From positions 11,015 through 75,014 of the forward strand of contig PLBP01000005.1 of NCBI GenBank assembly GCA_003135415.1: a DNA stretch of 64,000 bases, in the 5' to 3' direction. Below are positions 10,632 to 18,604 of this stretch, in pieces. Position 1 is the first letter of the stretch; the number at the start of each line of letters is the position of its first letter. Below the pieces are notes generated by a model. That model was not told the origin of the DNA. It saw only the letters and a program-made list of their open reading frames with translations, and made no database searches. The DNA comes from Hyphomicrobiales bacterium. GTDB taxonomy: Bacteria; Pseudomonadota; Alphaproteobacteria; Rhizobiales; Xanthobacteraceae. The position numbers and the translations under genes are program-made.

Positions 10632-11704
10632 TGGCCGCCGCCGCGCGACCTATCCGTGTAAAGAGGACTCGCGAGATATTCTGCGAGCGCGAAGCGCAGG
10701 AGCACGCCAACCGCGGCAGCGAGCGGAATCGCGATCAGGAGGCCGACGAAACCGAATAGATAGCCGAAGGCGAACAGCGAGAACATCAGCCAAACGGGAT
10801 GCAGGCCGACGCTTTCGCCGACGAGCTTCGGCGACAGCACATAGCCTTCGAGGAATTGGCCGATGATGAAGATCGTCAGCACGACCAAGATCGAAAACAA
10901 ATCCGGCCAGAATTGGACGATCGCGACGATCATGCCGATGATGAGGCCGACGACCGAGCCGACATAGGGAATGAAGGTCAAGACGCCCGAGGCGGACCCA
11001 ATCAAGAGCCCGAAACTCAGGCCGGCAAAGGTGAGCCCGACCGCGTAATAAAGGCCAAGGATCATGCACACGAGCGCCTGCCCGCGCAAGAAACCCGCGA
11101 TCGCCCGATCGATCTCGCCCGCGAGCATGCGGATTGTGTCGCGGTAGCGGAGCGGGAGCCAGGAATCGACCTTGTCCACGACCGCATGCCAATCATAGAG
11201 CACGTAAAAGGCGACGACCGGCGTGATAATGATGAGCGAGAACAATGAGATGATCGCGCGGCCGCCCGACCACAGCGACTTCAGAAAGGCGAGGAGCCAA
11301 GACGCGCCCTCGCCCACCAGATCGCCGAGCGATTTCTGAATGTCGGGCAATTTGTCACCGACCAGGCGTTGCAGCCATTCCTTGTTCTCCTGCGTAACCA
11401 GCTCCTGCAACCGCGTGATGTAGTCCGGCAGGCGCTGAATGAAGGAGAACAACTGGCTGCCGAGGATCGGAAACAGCAGGATGCCGACCAGTATGAAAAA
11501 CAGCACGAACAGCCCGATCACGATCAGCGTCGCGATGATACGGGGAATCCCCAACCCTTCGAGGCGGTCGGCCGCGGGGTTGAGGAGATAGGCGAGCGCG
11601 GTGCCGGCGACGAAAGGCAACAGCATCGCGTGCAGCAGCCAGACGACTAGAATAAAGGTCGCGAGCGCGCCGAGCCAGAACATAAGTTGGCGTTGCAGGG
11701 TCAT
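10628..11704 (-). CDS. AI-2E / PerM family permease
   Basis: A 358-residue inner-membrane protein of the PerM (AI-2E transporter) family. It has two N-terminal hydrophobic segments (FWLGALATFILVVWLLHAML and an IVIGLFVLFFILVGILLF region), a soluble amphipathic middle (residues ~85-140) and a C-terminal set of helices with FIIGQFLEGYVLSPKLVG, the family's most conserved stretch. The substrate is uncertain; some members act as Na+/H+ antiporters and others export autoinducer-2. It lies 9 bases after the PgsA-like gene and overlaps hdaA. Confidence 0.88.
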   Translation of the reverse strand: MTLQRQLMFWLGALATFILVVWLLHAMLLPFVAGTALAYLLNPAADRLEGLGIPRIIATLIVIGLFVLFFILVGILLFPILGSQLFSFIQRLPDYITRLQELVTQENKEWLQRLVGDKLPDIQKSLGDLVGEGASWLLAFLKSLWSGGRAIISLFSLIIITPVVAFYVLYDWHAVVDKVDSWLPLRYRDTIRMLAGEIDRAIAGFLRGQALVCMILGLYYAVGLTFAGLSFGLLIGSASGVLTFIPYVGSVVGLIIGMIVAIVQFWPDLFSILVVLTIFIIGQFLEGYVLSPKLVGESVGLHPVWLMFSLFAFGYLFGFVGLLIAIPLAAAVGVLLRFALAEYLASPLYTDRSRGGGQ

Positions 11705-11713
11705 GGCTCGCGC

Positions 11714-12244
11714 TCAGGACGCCATATGGCGCATCCAGGCGACGAGATAGGCAGCCGCCGAAAGGCCCGTCAAGACACCGACGGCGGCGAGCGCGGCCGG
11801 ATAGGCGTAACCCGGATCGAAGCCGAATGCGTTCATTGCCAGCACCAGCGCGGCAAGGACGAATTGCGCCCCGGTGTTGAGCTTCGACACGAGCAAAGGA
11901 TGAATCTCGAGCGGCTGTTCGACGAGCCAGGACACGACGATGGCGCCGAGAATCATGACATCGCGCGAGACGACCGCGATCACGACCCAAAGCGGCAGCA
12001 ATCCCGCGATCGATAACGAGATGTAAATCGACATCAGCATCGCCTTGTCGGCGAGCGGATCGAGATAGGCGCCAAATTCGCTCGTCATGCCGAGGCTCTT
12101 CGCGAGAAAGCCATCGACGGAGTCGGAGACAGCCGCCGCCACGAACAGCCAGAACGCAAAGAGTATTTGCCCCGACGCGATCGCCCAGACAATGACCGGC
12201 ACCAGGAGAAAACGGCCGATGGTGATGGCGTTGGGAAGGTTCAC
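11714..12244 (-). CDS. CDP-alcohol phosphatidyltransferase (PgsA-like)
   Basis: A 176-aa inner-membrane enzyme of the CDP-alcohol phosphatidyltransferase family, which joins a CDP-diacylglycerol to an alcohol such as glycerol 3-phosphate. The signature region DSVDGFLAKSLGMTSEFGAY is followed by LDPLADK, so the metal-binding aspartates are present; the family's usual DGxxAR is DGFLAK here, a Lys for Arg change. N-terminus NAITIGRFLLVPVIV is characteristic. It starts with GTG and is the first gene of the leftward operon. It is a second PgsA-like enzyme rather than certainly the housekeeping PgsA. Confidence 0.82.
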   Translation of the reverse strand: MNLPNAITIGRFLLVPVIVWAIASGQILFAFWLFVAAAVSDSVDGFLAKSLGMTSEFGAYLDPLADKAMLMSIYISLSIAGLLPLWVVIAVVSRDVMILGAIVVSWLVEQPLEIHPLLVSKLNTGAQFVLAALVLAMNAFGFDPGYAYPAALAAVGVLTGLSAAAYLVAWMRHMAS

Positions 12245-12373
12245 GCTTTGATCGCCCCGCTTTTATTAGAGACATAGCCATGCGGCCGGCTCCCTGCCAA
12301 GCGCAACCCAAATCTGCAGCTCTTCTTGCGTCGCTGCCCCGTTCGGGCTAACCGGCCTTCCTTGGAGGCCTAA

Positions 12374-13444
12374 ATGGCCAAGGCGCGAGGATTCAGCTAC
12401 CGCGAGGCTGGCGTCGACATCGATGCCGGCAACCGGCTCGTCGATCTGATCAAGCCGCTGGTGAAAGCGACCGCGCGCGCCGGCGCCGATGCCGAGATCG
12501 GCGGCTTCGGCGGGGTATTCGACTTGAAACGCGCGGGCTATCGCGATCCCCTGCTCGTGGCCGCGACCGACGGTGTCGGCACAAAGTTGAAGATCGCAAT
12601 CGAATGCGGTCGTCACGACACGATCGGCATCGATCTTGTCGCCATGAGCGTGAATGACCTCGTGGTGCAGGGCGCGGAGCCGCTGTTGTTTCTCGATTAC
12701 TTCGCCTGCGGCAAGCTCGATCCTGAGCAAGCCGCCGAAGTGGTCAAGGGGATCGCGGCGGGCTGTAAGGAAGCGGGCTGCGCGCTCGTCGGCGGCGAGA
12801 CCGCCGAGATGCCGGGGCTTTACGCGGCGGGCGATTACGACCTCGCGGGCTTCGCGCTCGGCGCGGTCGAGCGCGAGAAGCTATTGCCGAAGAAGGATAT
12901 CGCGGCGGGTGACCGGATTCTCGCGCTCGCCTCATCCGGCGTTCATGCCAACGGATTTTCGCTGGTGCGAAAAGTGATCAAAGCGGCGGGCGCCAAGCTC
13001 AAGGACGCGGCACCGTTCGACAAGGAGAAGTTGCTCGGTGAGGCGCTGCTTGTGCCGACACGAATTTACGTGAAGCCCGCGCTCGCCGCGCTGAAAGCAA
13101 CCGGCGGCATCAAGGCGCTGGCCCACATCACTGGTGGCGGCCTCACCGACAATATTCCGCGCGCGCTGCCGAAGGGCACGAGTGCAAGAATCGACCTCCC
13201 GAATGTTCGCGTGCCGCCGGTCTTTCAGTGGCTCGCGCGCACGAGCCGGGTTGAGGAAGCTGAAATGTTGCGCACTTTCAATTGCGGCGTGGGCATGATC
13301 GTGATCGCCGCCGACAACGAAGCCGACGCGGTGGCAGCAAGTTTCGCCAAGGCCGGAGAGAAGGTCGCGCAGATCGGAGAGGTCGCGGCCGCTGACGGCG
13401 CGCCGCGCGTTACCTATTCCGGCCACCTTGACCTTGGAGCCTGA
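12374..13444 (+). CDS. purM: Phosphoribosylformylglycinamidine cyclo-ligase
   Basis: PurM closes the imidazole ring of AIR from FGAM with ATP, the fifth step of purine synthesis. The 356-aa protein has the family landmarks [58 protein letters not shown] and [22 protein letters not shown] lies just before the ATG. It is followed at once by purN and diverges from the PgsA-like operon. Confidence 0.96.
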   Translation: MAKARGFSYREAGVDIDAGNRLVDLIKPLVKATARAGADAEIGGFGGVFDLKRAGYRDPLLVAATDGVGTKLKIAIECGRHDTIGIDLVAMSVNDLVVQGAEPLLFLDYFACGKLDPEQAAEVVKGIAAGCKEAGCALVGGETAEMPGLYAAGDYDLAGFALGAVEREKLLPKKDIAAGDRILALASSGVHANGFSLVRKVIKAAGAKLKDAAPFDKEKLLGEALLVPTRIYVKPALAALKATGGIKALAHITGGGLTDNIPRALPKGTSARIDLPNVRVPPVFQWLARTSRVEEAEMLRTFNCGVGMIVIAADNEADAVAASFAKAGEKVAQIGEVAAADGAPRVTYSGHLDLGA

Positions 13445-13445
13445 C

Positions 13446-14099
13446 GTGACGCGCAAGCGCGTTGCCATCCTGATTTCCGGCCGCGGCTCGAACATGGCCG
13501 CGCTGATCGAGGCCGCGAGCGCACGCAACTATCCCGCCGAAATCGCGCTCGTCGTCTCGAACCGGGCCGCCGCCAAGGGGCTGGAGCTCGCCAACTCGAG
13601 ATCCATCGCGACCGCGACGATCGATCATGTCGCCTACAAATCGCGCGAACAATTCGAGGCCGAACTCACGAAGCAGCTCTCCGCCGCAAAAATCGAAATC
13701 ATTTGTCTGGCGGGCTTCATGCGCATCTTGACCGCGAGCTTCGTGAAACAATGGGAGGGGCGTCTGCTCAACATCCATCCTTCGCTGCTGCCCGCCTTCA
13801 AAGGCATTGACACGCATGTGCGCGCGCTCGACGCCGGGGTGAAGGTGCATGGCTGTAGCGTGCATTTCGTGGTGCCCGAACTCGATTCCGGGCCGATCGT
13901 GATGCAGGCGGCTGTGCCGGTACTGGAGGGCGACGACGAAGAGGAACTCGCGATGCGAGTGCTCGCCGCCGAGCATCGCATCTATTCGGAGGCGCTTCGG
14001 CTGCTCGCCGAAGGCAAACTCACGATCGAGGGCGAGCGGGTCGTGGTCGCAGGCGCGAACGGCGATCCGGATCGCGCGCTCGTTTCGCCGCGAATCTAA
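13446..14099 (+). CDS. purN: Phosphoribosylglycinamide formyltransferase
   Basis: PurN formylates GAR with 10-formyl-THF. I place the start at the GTG at 13446, two bases after the purM stop, because GGAG stands 6 bases before it; TTG codons at 13428 and 13434 are also in frame. The 217-aa protein shows VAILISGRGSNMAAL, ICLAGFMRIL, the catalytic NIHPSLLPAFKG (Asn and His present) and HFVVPELDSGPI with the catalytic Asp. The gene looks complete and functional. Its last ~360 bases are repeated about 2.06 kb downstream. Confidence 0.95.
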   Translation: MTRKRVAILISGRGSNMAALIEAASARNYPAEIALVVSNRAAAKGLELANSRSIATATIDHVAYKSREQFEAELTKQLSAAKIEIICLAGFMRILTASFVKQWEGRLLNIHPSLLPAFKGIDTHVRALDAGVKVHGCSVHFVVPELDSGPIVMQAAVPVLEGDDEEELAMRVLAAEHRIYSEALRLLAEGKLTIEGERVVVAGANGDPDRALVSPRI

Positions 14100-14169
14100 G
14101 CGGTTTTGCCGCTCTTCTGCTTTTGCGGCTTGTCGCCCGGCACCGGAACATTGGTGCCCGCTGCGCAAC
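13738..14169. repeat. Duplicated segment, copy 1 (purN 3' end plus lipoprotein gene tail)
   Basis: From gcttcgtgaaacaatgg in purN to the ...gcccgctgcgcaac downstream of its stop, this stretch matches 15790-16372. The first ~100 bases are almost identical, and later parts drift to many third-position changes. Copy 1 lacks the REP-like elements found in copy 2. The two copies bracket the insertion with the heptosyltransferase-like gene. Confidence 0.85.
14096..14169 (-). pseudogene. Fragment: C-terminal end of the neighbouring lipoprotein gene
   Basis: Read on the minus strand, these bases encode AAGTNVPVPGDKPQKQKSGKTA followed by a stop, clearly the same tail as the intact lipoprotein gene at 16293-16703 (AAGTTSPAPSDKPQKKSGKTA in that copy). 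The similarity ends abruptly near 14169, where the insertion begins. The stop overlaps the end of purN, which suggests the ancestral convergent arrangement purN/lipoprotein. Confidence 0.75.
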
Positions 14170-14185
14170 TTCGCCGCGACGATCA

Positions 14186-14411
14186 ATCTGTTCTTTACGC
14201 ATGTCGCGGATCCATCGACGGCGGACGTGTGATAAAGCTGCCGAGGAATCGCTTTCGCGTTGAGTTGACCGATCCAATTGAATTAGCCCGCGACAACGAA
14301 GGCCGCATCGTTATTCAGCCCGCGATGCAGATCATCATGTCCATCATCGAAGGTTGGATTCATGAGCATCCAGAGCAATGGCATTGGCTGCATCGCAGAT
14401 GGCGCGATTGA
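14186..14411 (+). pseudogene. Fragment: C-terminal end of a lipid A lauroyl acyltransferase (LpxL/HtrB family)
   Basis: The frame encodes VLYACRGSIDGGRVIKLP..., then ELTDPIELARDNEGRIVI, IIEGWIHEHPEQW and HWLHRRWRD before a stop. The ending (E)HPEQWxWxHRRWxD is the usual C-terminus of LpxL/HtrB acyltransferases, which add a secondary acyl chain to lipid A. Only the last ~75 residues are present; the catalytic HX4D part is absent, so this cannot be active. It lies directly after the truncated lipoprotein tail, at the left edge of the insertion. Confidence 0.75.
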
Positions 14412-14653
14412 TGACGTTGTTTTCCTTAGCTTTTGCCGCGATCTCCTCGTCCGCAAATGCAGGATACGTACCGCATCCGAACCGAGGACGTCGCGCTTGC
14501 AGAACTAGACGGCCTGTATACTCTCCGCTCTCACTTACTTACAATCCAATGCGTATGTTGCGGAGGTAGAGCTCGCCGCCGATGCTCGGGGCATTACCCG
14601 CGATATGCTGCGCCGCCAAGACCAAACCTCTTCCCTTTTGAGATGTCTGAACC
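14412..14653. other. Unassigned 242-base spacer inside the insertion
   Basis: Between the acyltransferase fragment and the glycosyltransferase I see no gene I can support. Short frames are open but none has both a ribosome binding site and a recognisable product. GC is a little lower than in purM/purN. It may be degraded remnants of the donor locus. Confidence 0.45.
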
Positions 14654-15757
14654 ATGGCCGGTTCGATTGTCGACTTTTCGAAGATTTCGCGTGTGCTCGT
14701 GATCCATCTCCGCCAGTATGGGGATGTGTTGCTGACTTCGCCGATGTTTTCAGCGTTAAAGAAACATGCGCCGCATATCGAGACGGACGCGCTCGTCTAC
14801 GAACACACCGCAGAGATGCTCACCTTTCATCCGGCGATCGCAGAAGTACATCGCATTCGTAAGGGGAGGGAACTTTCATTTACCACCAGGCTCGGGGCTG
14901 AACTGCGTCTCCTGCAGAAGCTGCGCGCGCGCCGCTACGACATCTTAATCAGCGTCGGGCGGCATCCGAGCGCGGTTTGGCTGAATTGGTTTTTGCGACC
15001 GCGTTATCACGTCGCGCCACAAAAAGGAGGTCCTTTTGACTATCTCTGGAGCGGTAACTTCACCCATGTCTTCAAATATGCGCCCAATGGGCGACGGCAT
15101 CAGGTCGAGTTTAACCTCGACGCGTTGCGCCAATTTGGCGTTTTCCCAAGCGAAGAAGATCGCCGGCTCGTGCTGGTGCCGGGCGAGCAGGCCGAAGATA
15201 GCGTCCGCAATCGTATGGCTGCAGTAGGACTCTCACCCCGGGGCTTTGTTATTGTTCATTCGCCTTCTAATTGGGCTTTTAAGTGTTTGCCAGCCGAGCG
15301 CACCGCTCACCTTATCGAGCAGCTCGTCAAAGATGGCGAGCATGTTGTGCTGACCGCGGCAGCTGCGGAATCCGATCTCGCCTTAGTGCGCGCGATTCGC
15401 GATACTTGCGGCGTCGACACAGTCGACTTTTCTGGCCAGCTCTCCATGAAGGAACTGGCGGCCTTGATCGGGCAAGCCAAGCTTGTGATTACGGTTGACT
15501 CCGCGCCATCCCACATCGCGGCGGCGATGCAGACGCCGGTGGTTGCGATTTTTGGGCCCAGCAATGAATACGTATGGGGCCCATGGCGCGTGCAACATCG
15601 CGTGGTCGGTTCGAACACACATCCTTGCCGACCGTGCAATAGCGCGGGCTGCGGCGACAGCAGATTGAGCGATTGCCTCCTCACGCTTCCTGTTGAGTCG
15701 ATACGCGCCGCGGCGAGAGAGCTTTTGGCCGAGCGAGCGGGGTGTCGTCGAGCGTGA
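14654..15757 (+). CDS. Glycosyltransferase family 9, heptosyltransferase III (WaaQ/RfaQ)-like
   Basis: A 367-aa ADP-heptose:LPS heptosyltransferase family protein that would add heptose to the LPS core at the inner membrane. It opens with VLVIHLRQYGDVLLTSPMFSALKK, matching RfaQ-type openings, and the second Rossmann domain carries VIVHSPSNWAFKCLP and the ADP-heptose-binding ITVDSAPSHIAAAMQTPVVAIFGPS. A C-terminal CRPC...CLL cysteine cluster is visible. The gene is complete but isolated: its flanks are a truncated lipid A acyltransferase gene and a duplicated purN end. Its base composition is lower in GC than purM/purN. It probably arrived with a piece of an LPS locus. The acceptor sugar cannot be told. 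Confidence 0.85.
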   Translation: MAGSIVDFSKISRVLVIHLRQYGDVLLTSPMFSALKKHAPHIETDALVYEHTAEMLTFHPAIAEVHRIRKGRELSFTTRLGAELRLLQKLRARRYDILISVGRHPSAVWLNWFLRPRYHVAPQKGGPFDYLWSGNFTHVFKYAPNGRRHQVEFNLDALRQFGVFPSEEDRRLVLVPGEQAEDSVRNRMAAVGLSPRGFVIVHSPSNWAFKCLPAERTAHLIEQLVKDGEHVVLTAAAAESDLALVRAIRDTCGVDTVDFSGQLSMKELAALIGQAKLVITVDSAPSHIAAAMQTPVVAIFGPSNEYVWGPWRVQHRVVGSNTHPCRPCNSAGCGDSRLSDCLLTLPVESIRAAARELLAERAGCRRA

Positions 15758-15789
15758 AGCTTGAAAGACTAGTTCAGCGCAAAGTTACC

Positions 15790-16169
15790 GCGCGGGCTTC
15801 GTGAAACAATGGGAGGGGCGTCTGCTCAACATCCATCCTTCGCTGCTGCCCGCCTTCAAAGGCATTGACACGCATGTGCGCGCACTCGACGCCGGGGTGA
15901 AGATACACGGCTGCAGCGTGCATTTCGTCGTGCCCGAACTCGATTCCGGGCCGATCGTGATGCAGGCGGCGGTACCCGTGCTGGAGGGCGACGACGAAGA
16001 GGAGCTAGCGATGCGCGTGCTCGCCGCCGAGCATCGTATCTATCCGGAAGCGCTTCGGTTGCTGGCCGAAGGCAAGCTCACGATCGAGGGCGAGCGGGTC
16101 GTGATCGCGGGCTTGGACGGCGATTCGGATCGCGCGCTCATTTCGCCGATGATATTTCCCGGCGCATGA
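15790..16169 (+). pseudogene. Duplicated 3' fragment of purN
   Basis: The frame reproduces purN from MKQWEGRLLNIHPSLLPAF to the end, with about nine amino-acid differences in ~118 residues, then runs a few residues past the original stop (ISPMIFPGA). The N-terminal half of the formyltransferase fold is missing, so it cannot be a working PurN. A start at 15801 is not real; there is no ribosome binding site. The reading frame has stayed open, which points to a fairly recent event or to replacement from a related strain. Confidence 0.85.
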
Positions 16170-16233
16170 TCTTTTCCGAAAACCGGTTCCCACCTCCGGA
16201 TCAAGTCCGGGGGTAGGCTTTTTCGGGATCATG
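16165..16233. repeat. REP-like palindromic element, copy 1 (long form)
   Basis: It begins catgatcttttccgaaaacc, carries ccggttcccac, and ends gggatcatg. Its ends are inverted copies (catgatc/gatcatg). An extra ~26 bases with a small dyad (ccgga...tccgg) lie in the middle. The same family occurs at 16248-16290 and 31767-31809 and is a type often seen between genes in Bradyrhizobium relatives. Confidence 0.75.
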
Positions 16234-16247
16234 CTTTTTTGCGGGCG

Positions 16248-16290
16248 CATGATCTTTTCCGAAAACCGGTCCCCACTTTTCGGGGTCATG
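16248..16290. repeat. REP-like palindromic element, copy 2
   Basis: A 43-base imperfect palindrome, catgatcttttccgaaaacc at the left and cggggtcatg at the right. It starts only 14 bases after copy 1 and lies just past the lipoprotein gene's stop codon, so it may also shape the 3' end of that transcript. Confidence 0.75.
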
Positions 16291-16292
16291 CG

Positions 16293-16703
16293 CTAGGCAG
16301 TTTTCCCGCTCTTCTTCTGCGGCTTGTCGCTCGGCGCCGGAGACGTGGTGCCCGCCGCGCAACGCTTCTTCACGTCGTCGTATTTGTCCTTGGAGAGCGT
16401 CGGGATCAGACCGTAATTCGCGTAGTAGTCGATCTCGTCCTTGCTCATTAGCTTGACCACGCCGCTCGCGTAGCAGGCGCAGCGCTCCTGCATGTTGCTA
16501 GCGCCGACGCCGAAATAGTTGGCGGGCTCGTAGGCGCAAGTCTGCTGAATCTTGCCGCGCGCCTGTTCCATCGGATTGGAGGTCGCGGCGAAGGGCTGCG
16601 TGCGGTCGCCGCCGACGGTCTCGTAGCAGCCGGAGAGCGCAAGCACCAACCCGCCTGCCAATGTGAGGCGGCCGAGCATTGCTTTGGCGATGTGGGCTTT
16701 CAT
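16293..16703 (-). CDS. Small cysteine-rich lipoprotein of unknown function
   Basis: A 136-aa protein with a signal peptide and lipobox (GGLVLALSGC, Cys at ~26), so it should be lipid-anchored in the periplasm. The mature part has a cysteine set (QQTCAYEPANYFG, QERCACYASG, KKRCAAG) and ends with a basic tail KPQKKSGKTA. I do not recognise a function. A copy of its last codons lies next to the intact purN, showing that it was the original convergent neighbour of purN. Confidence 0.75.
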   Translation of the reverse strand: MKAHIAKAMLGRLTLAGGLVLALSGCYETVGGDRTQPFAATSNPMEQARGKIQQTCAYEPANYFGVGASNMQERCACYASGVVKLMSKDEIDYYANYGLIPTLSKDKYDDVKKRCAAGTTSPAPSDKPQKKSGKTA

Positions 16704-16723
16704 GGTTCGATCAATCGGCGGAT

Positions 16724-17500
16724 TCAGCGCCGGCCGGCTTTCGCCCGCGCATGCGGGCGGCGCGATGTCGTAGCCCGTATCGTCTTCGCGACACGCTTCG
16801 GCTTGCGAGCCGGTCTTGTCGCACTCTTTTGCATGTTGCTTCGCAGGTATCCGAACGCGATCACGATCGCGGTGCCCGCCGCCGCGGCCAAAAGATCATA
16901 GCGTTCGGCCGCCGCCTCGCCGATACGTTCGACGATCGCGGGGTCACTGATCATGAGATCGCCCGCGATCCAGCCGAGAAGGCCCGCGCCGGCCCAGACG
17001 AGGATCGGCCAGCGCTCGAAGATCATGGTGATGAGGGCGGCTCCCACCACGATCAGCGGAATCGAGATCGCGAGACCGAGCGACAATAGCGTCCAGTTTC
17101 CCTGCGCGACGGCGGCAATCGCCACCACATTATCGAGGCTCATCACCATATCGGCGACCGCGACGGTGCCGACCGCCCGCCACAGGCTGTCATAGGCTTT
17201 CACCTTGGCCTCGCCGCCGCCGTCGTCGGGCTTGACGAGATCGATCGCGATGTAGAGGAGCGCAAGGCCACCGGCGAATTTCAGCCACGGCAGCACGAGC
17301 AATGTCGCCACGATGCCGGTGAAGAGGATGCGCAGAAGGACGGCCACGGCGGCGCCGAGCGCGATGCCCCATTTGCGTGTCCGTAACGGCAGCTGCCGGC
17401 AGGCGAGCGCGATGACGAGCGCGTTGTCGCCCGACAACAAGACGTTCACCCAGATGATCTGGAGAACGGCAAGCCAGAAAGCCGGCTGGTCGATGCCCAT
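16724..17500 (-). CDS. TerC family integral membrane protein
   Basis: A ~258-aa TerC/YjbE-type protein with about seven membrane helices. The two characteristic acidic motifs are visible: LLSGDNALVIALACRQLP near the N-terminus and VMSLDNVVAIAAVAQGNW in the middle. Relatives export or detoxify metals, such as Mn2+ in some TerC members, or confer tellurite resistance; the specific role here is unknown. I start at the ATG at 17500 rather than the TTG one codon upstream. The C-terminus is a long Arg/Lys-rich tail (from ~220), unusual in length and probably cytoplasmic. Confidence 0.85.
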   Translation of the reverse strand: MGIDQPAFWLAVLQIIWVNVLLSGDNALVIALACRQLPLRTRKWGIALGAAVAVLLRILFTGIVATLLVLPWLKFAGGLALLYIAIDLVKPDDGGGEAKVKAYDSLWRAVGTVAVADMVMSLDNVVAIAAVAQGNWTLLSLGLAISIPLIVVGAALITMIFERWPILVWAGAGLLGWIAGDLMISDPAIVERIGEAAAERYDLLAAAAGTAIVIAFGYLRSNMQKSATRPARKPKRVAKTIRATTSRRPHARAKAGRR

Positions 17501-17527
17501 CAAGCCGTTGCCTCTACTTTTGGCAGC

Positions 17528-17950
17528 CTAGCCGACGATCTCGTGATCCTTGAAGAAAAAAGCGATTTCCGCCGCTGCGTTCTCGGCGCTGTCGGAACCA
17601 TGGACGGAATTGGCTTCGATCGACTCGGCGAAGTCCTTGCGGATGGTGCCGGCCGCGGCCTTGGCCGGATCGGTCGCGCCCATCACTTCGCGATATTTCG
17701 CGACGGCATTATCGCCCTCCAGCACCTGCACCACGACCGGTCCCGAGGTCATGAAGGCGACGAGGCCCGCGAAAAACGGCCGCTCGCGGTGGACGGCATA
17801 GAAGCCCTCGGCGTCTTTCTTGCTCAGCTTCAGCCGCTTTTGCGCGATGACCCGAAGTCCCGCTTTCTCGATCCGGTCATTGACGGCGCCGGTGAGATTG
17901 CGGCGCGTGGCATCGGGCTTGATGATCGAAAAGGTACGCTCGCGCGCCAT
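17528..17950 (-). CDS. ndk: Nucleoside diphosphate kinase
   Basis: Ndk moves the terminal phosphate between nucleoside triphosphates through a phosphohistidine. The 140-aa protein has [16 protein letters not shown] at the start, [23 protein letters not shown] and the active-site [12 protein letters not shown], with the catalytic His at ~117. Length and motifs are all typical. Confidence 0.96.
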   Translation of the reverse strand: MARERTFSIIKPDATRRNLTGAVNDRIEKAGLRVIAQKRLKLSKKDAEGFYAVHRERPFFAGLVAFMTSGPVVVQVLEGDNAVAKYREVMGATDPAKAAAGTIRKDFAESIEANSVHGSDSAENAAAEIAFFFKDHEIVG

Positions 17951-18069
17951 GGCGGTGTCCGTCCAGGTCCAGCTGAGGGGGAACTTTTTTCGTGCAGTGG
18001 CGTTTTACTGGCACTGAATGGAAGGGGCAAGCCGTCCCATGGGAGCGACGGGATCCAATGGAGACTGCC

Positions 18070-18210
18070 ATGTCGATCGACATCATGGTCTTCCTGACGG
18101 TTGTTGCCGCTCTCTTCGGCGCGGGCTTCGCAAGCGGCCCGGCGATCGCCCGGAAATTTCACCTCACCCGCTACGATCATCCGCACGGCCACAACGGTCA
18201 CGCACACTAA
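18070..18210 (+). CDS. Small membrane protein with His-rich tail (46 aa)
   Basis: The frame encodes a single hydrophobic helix (IMVFLTVVAALFGAGFA), a short basic linker (ARKFHLTRYD) and a tail with six histidines (HPHGHNGHAH). Codon use matches the neighbours. The tail could bind a metal ion, which is inference. The gene diverges from ndk. I know no named family; similar short proteins are common as hypotheticals in this order. Confidence 0.55.
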   Translation: MSIDIMVFLTVVAALFGAGFASGPAIARKFHLTRYDHPHGHNGHAH

Positions 18211-18392
18211 AGGACGGCGCCGCTGCCCTGGTGCGTTGCCGTCTGCTTGATAAGCAGCCAGTGAACGGCATCCGCAAGCATGGCTCAATCAGCTGAGTGT
18301 GCGCGCCTTCGGTGGGCGTACGGCGCGGCCTTGTGTTTCGTGGATTTAAAGCGCCCGGTATGCCGAAATGGGCGTAGCCGAGGTGTTGGTCT

Positions 18393-18548
18393 ATGGCGGA
18401 AAAGATCATTCAAGCACCTAATTGCCGAAAATGCGCGGCTGAGATGGCCGAAAAGTCCAGCCTGCAGATACCCGGCACCACGGTCCATCGCGTGACTTTC
18501 GCTTGCGACAACTGCGGCATTGAAGCAATTATGACGACCAGACTATAG
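18393..18548 (+). CDS. Small zinc-ribbon protein (51 aa)
   Basis: The frame starts MAEKIIQAPNCRKCAAEMAE and contains two CxxC pairs, CRKC (11-14) and CDNC (38-41), spaced as in a zinc ribbon. It ends GIEAIMTTRL. Short two-CxxC proteins of this shape recur in Bradyrhizobium relatives. The function is unknown; a nucleic-acid or protein contact is possible. It lies between the His-tail protein and the large membrane protein, all on the plus strand. Confidence 0.6.
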   Translation: MAEKIIQAPNCRKCAAEMAEKSSLQIPGTTVHRVTFACDNCGIEAIMTTRL

Positions 18549-18604
18549 CGGCCGGGATTCTTCCAGTAGCATTATCGCCCTAACACCCGCGAAAAGGCAC
18601 GCGC

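Larger units (their letters stand above)
15790..16372. repeat. Duplicated segment, copy 2
   Basis: This is the counterpart of 13738-14169. It holds the purN 3' fragment, then two REP-like elements absent from copy 1, then the 3' end of the intact lipoprotein gene. The left boundary is near 15790, where upstream sequence stops matching purN. Confidence 0.85.

Noticed and set aside
15801..16169. A second functional PurN
   Set aside because: It lacks the N-terminal half of the enzyme and a ribosome binding site, so I treat it as a fragment.
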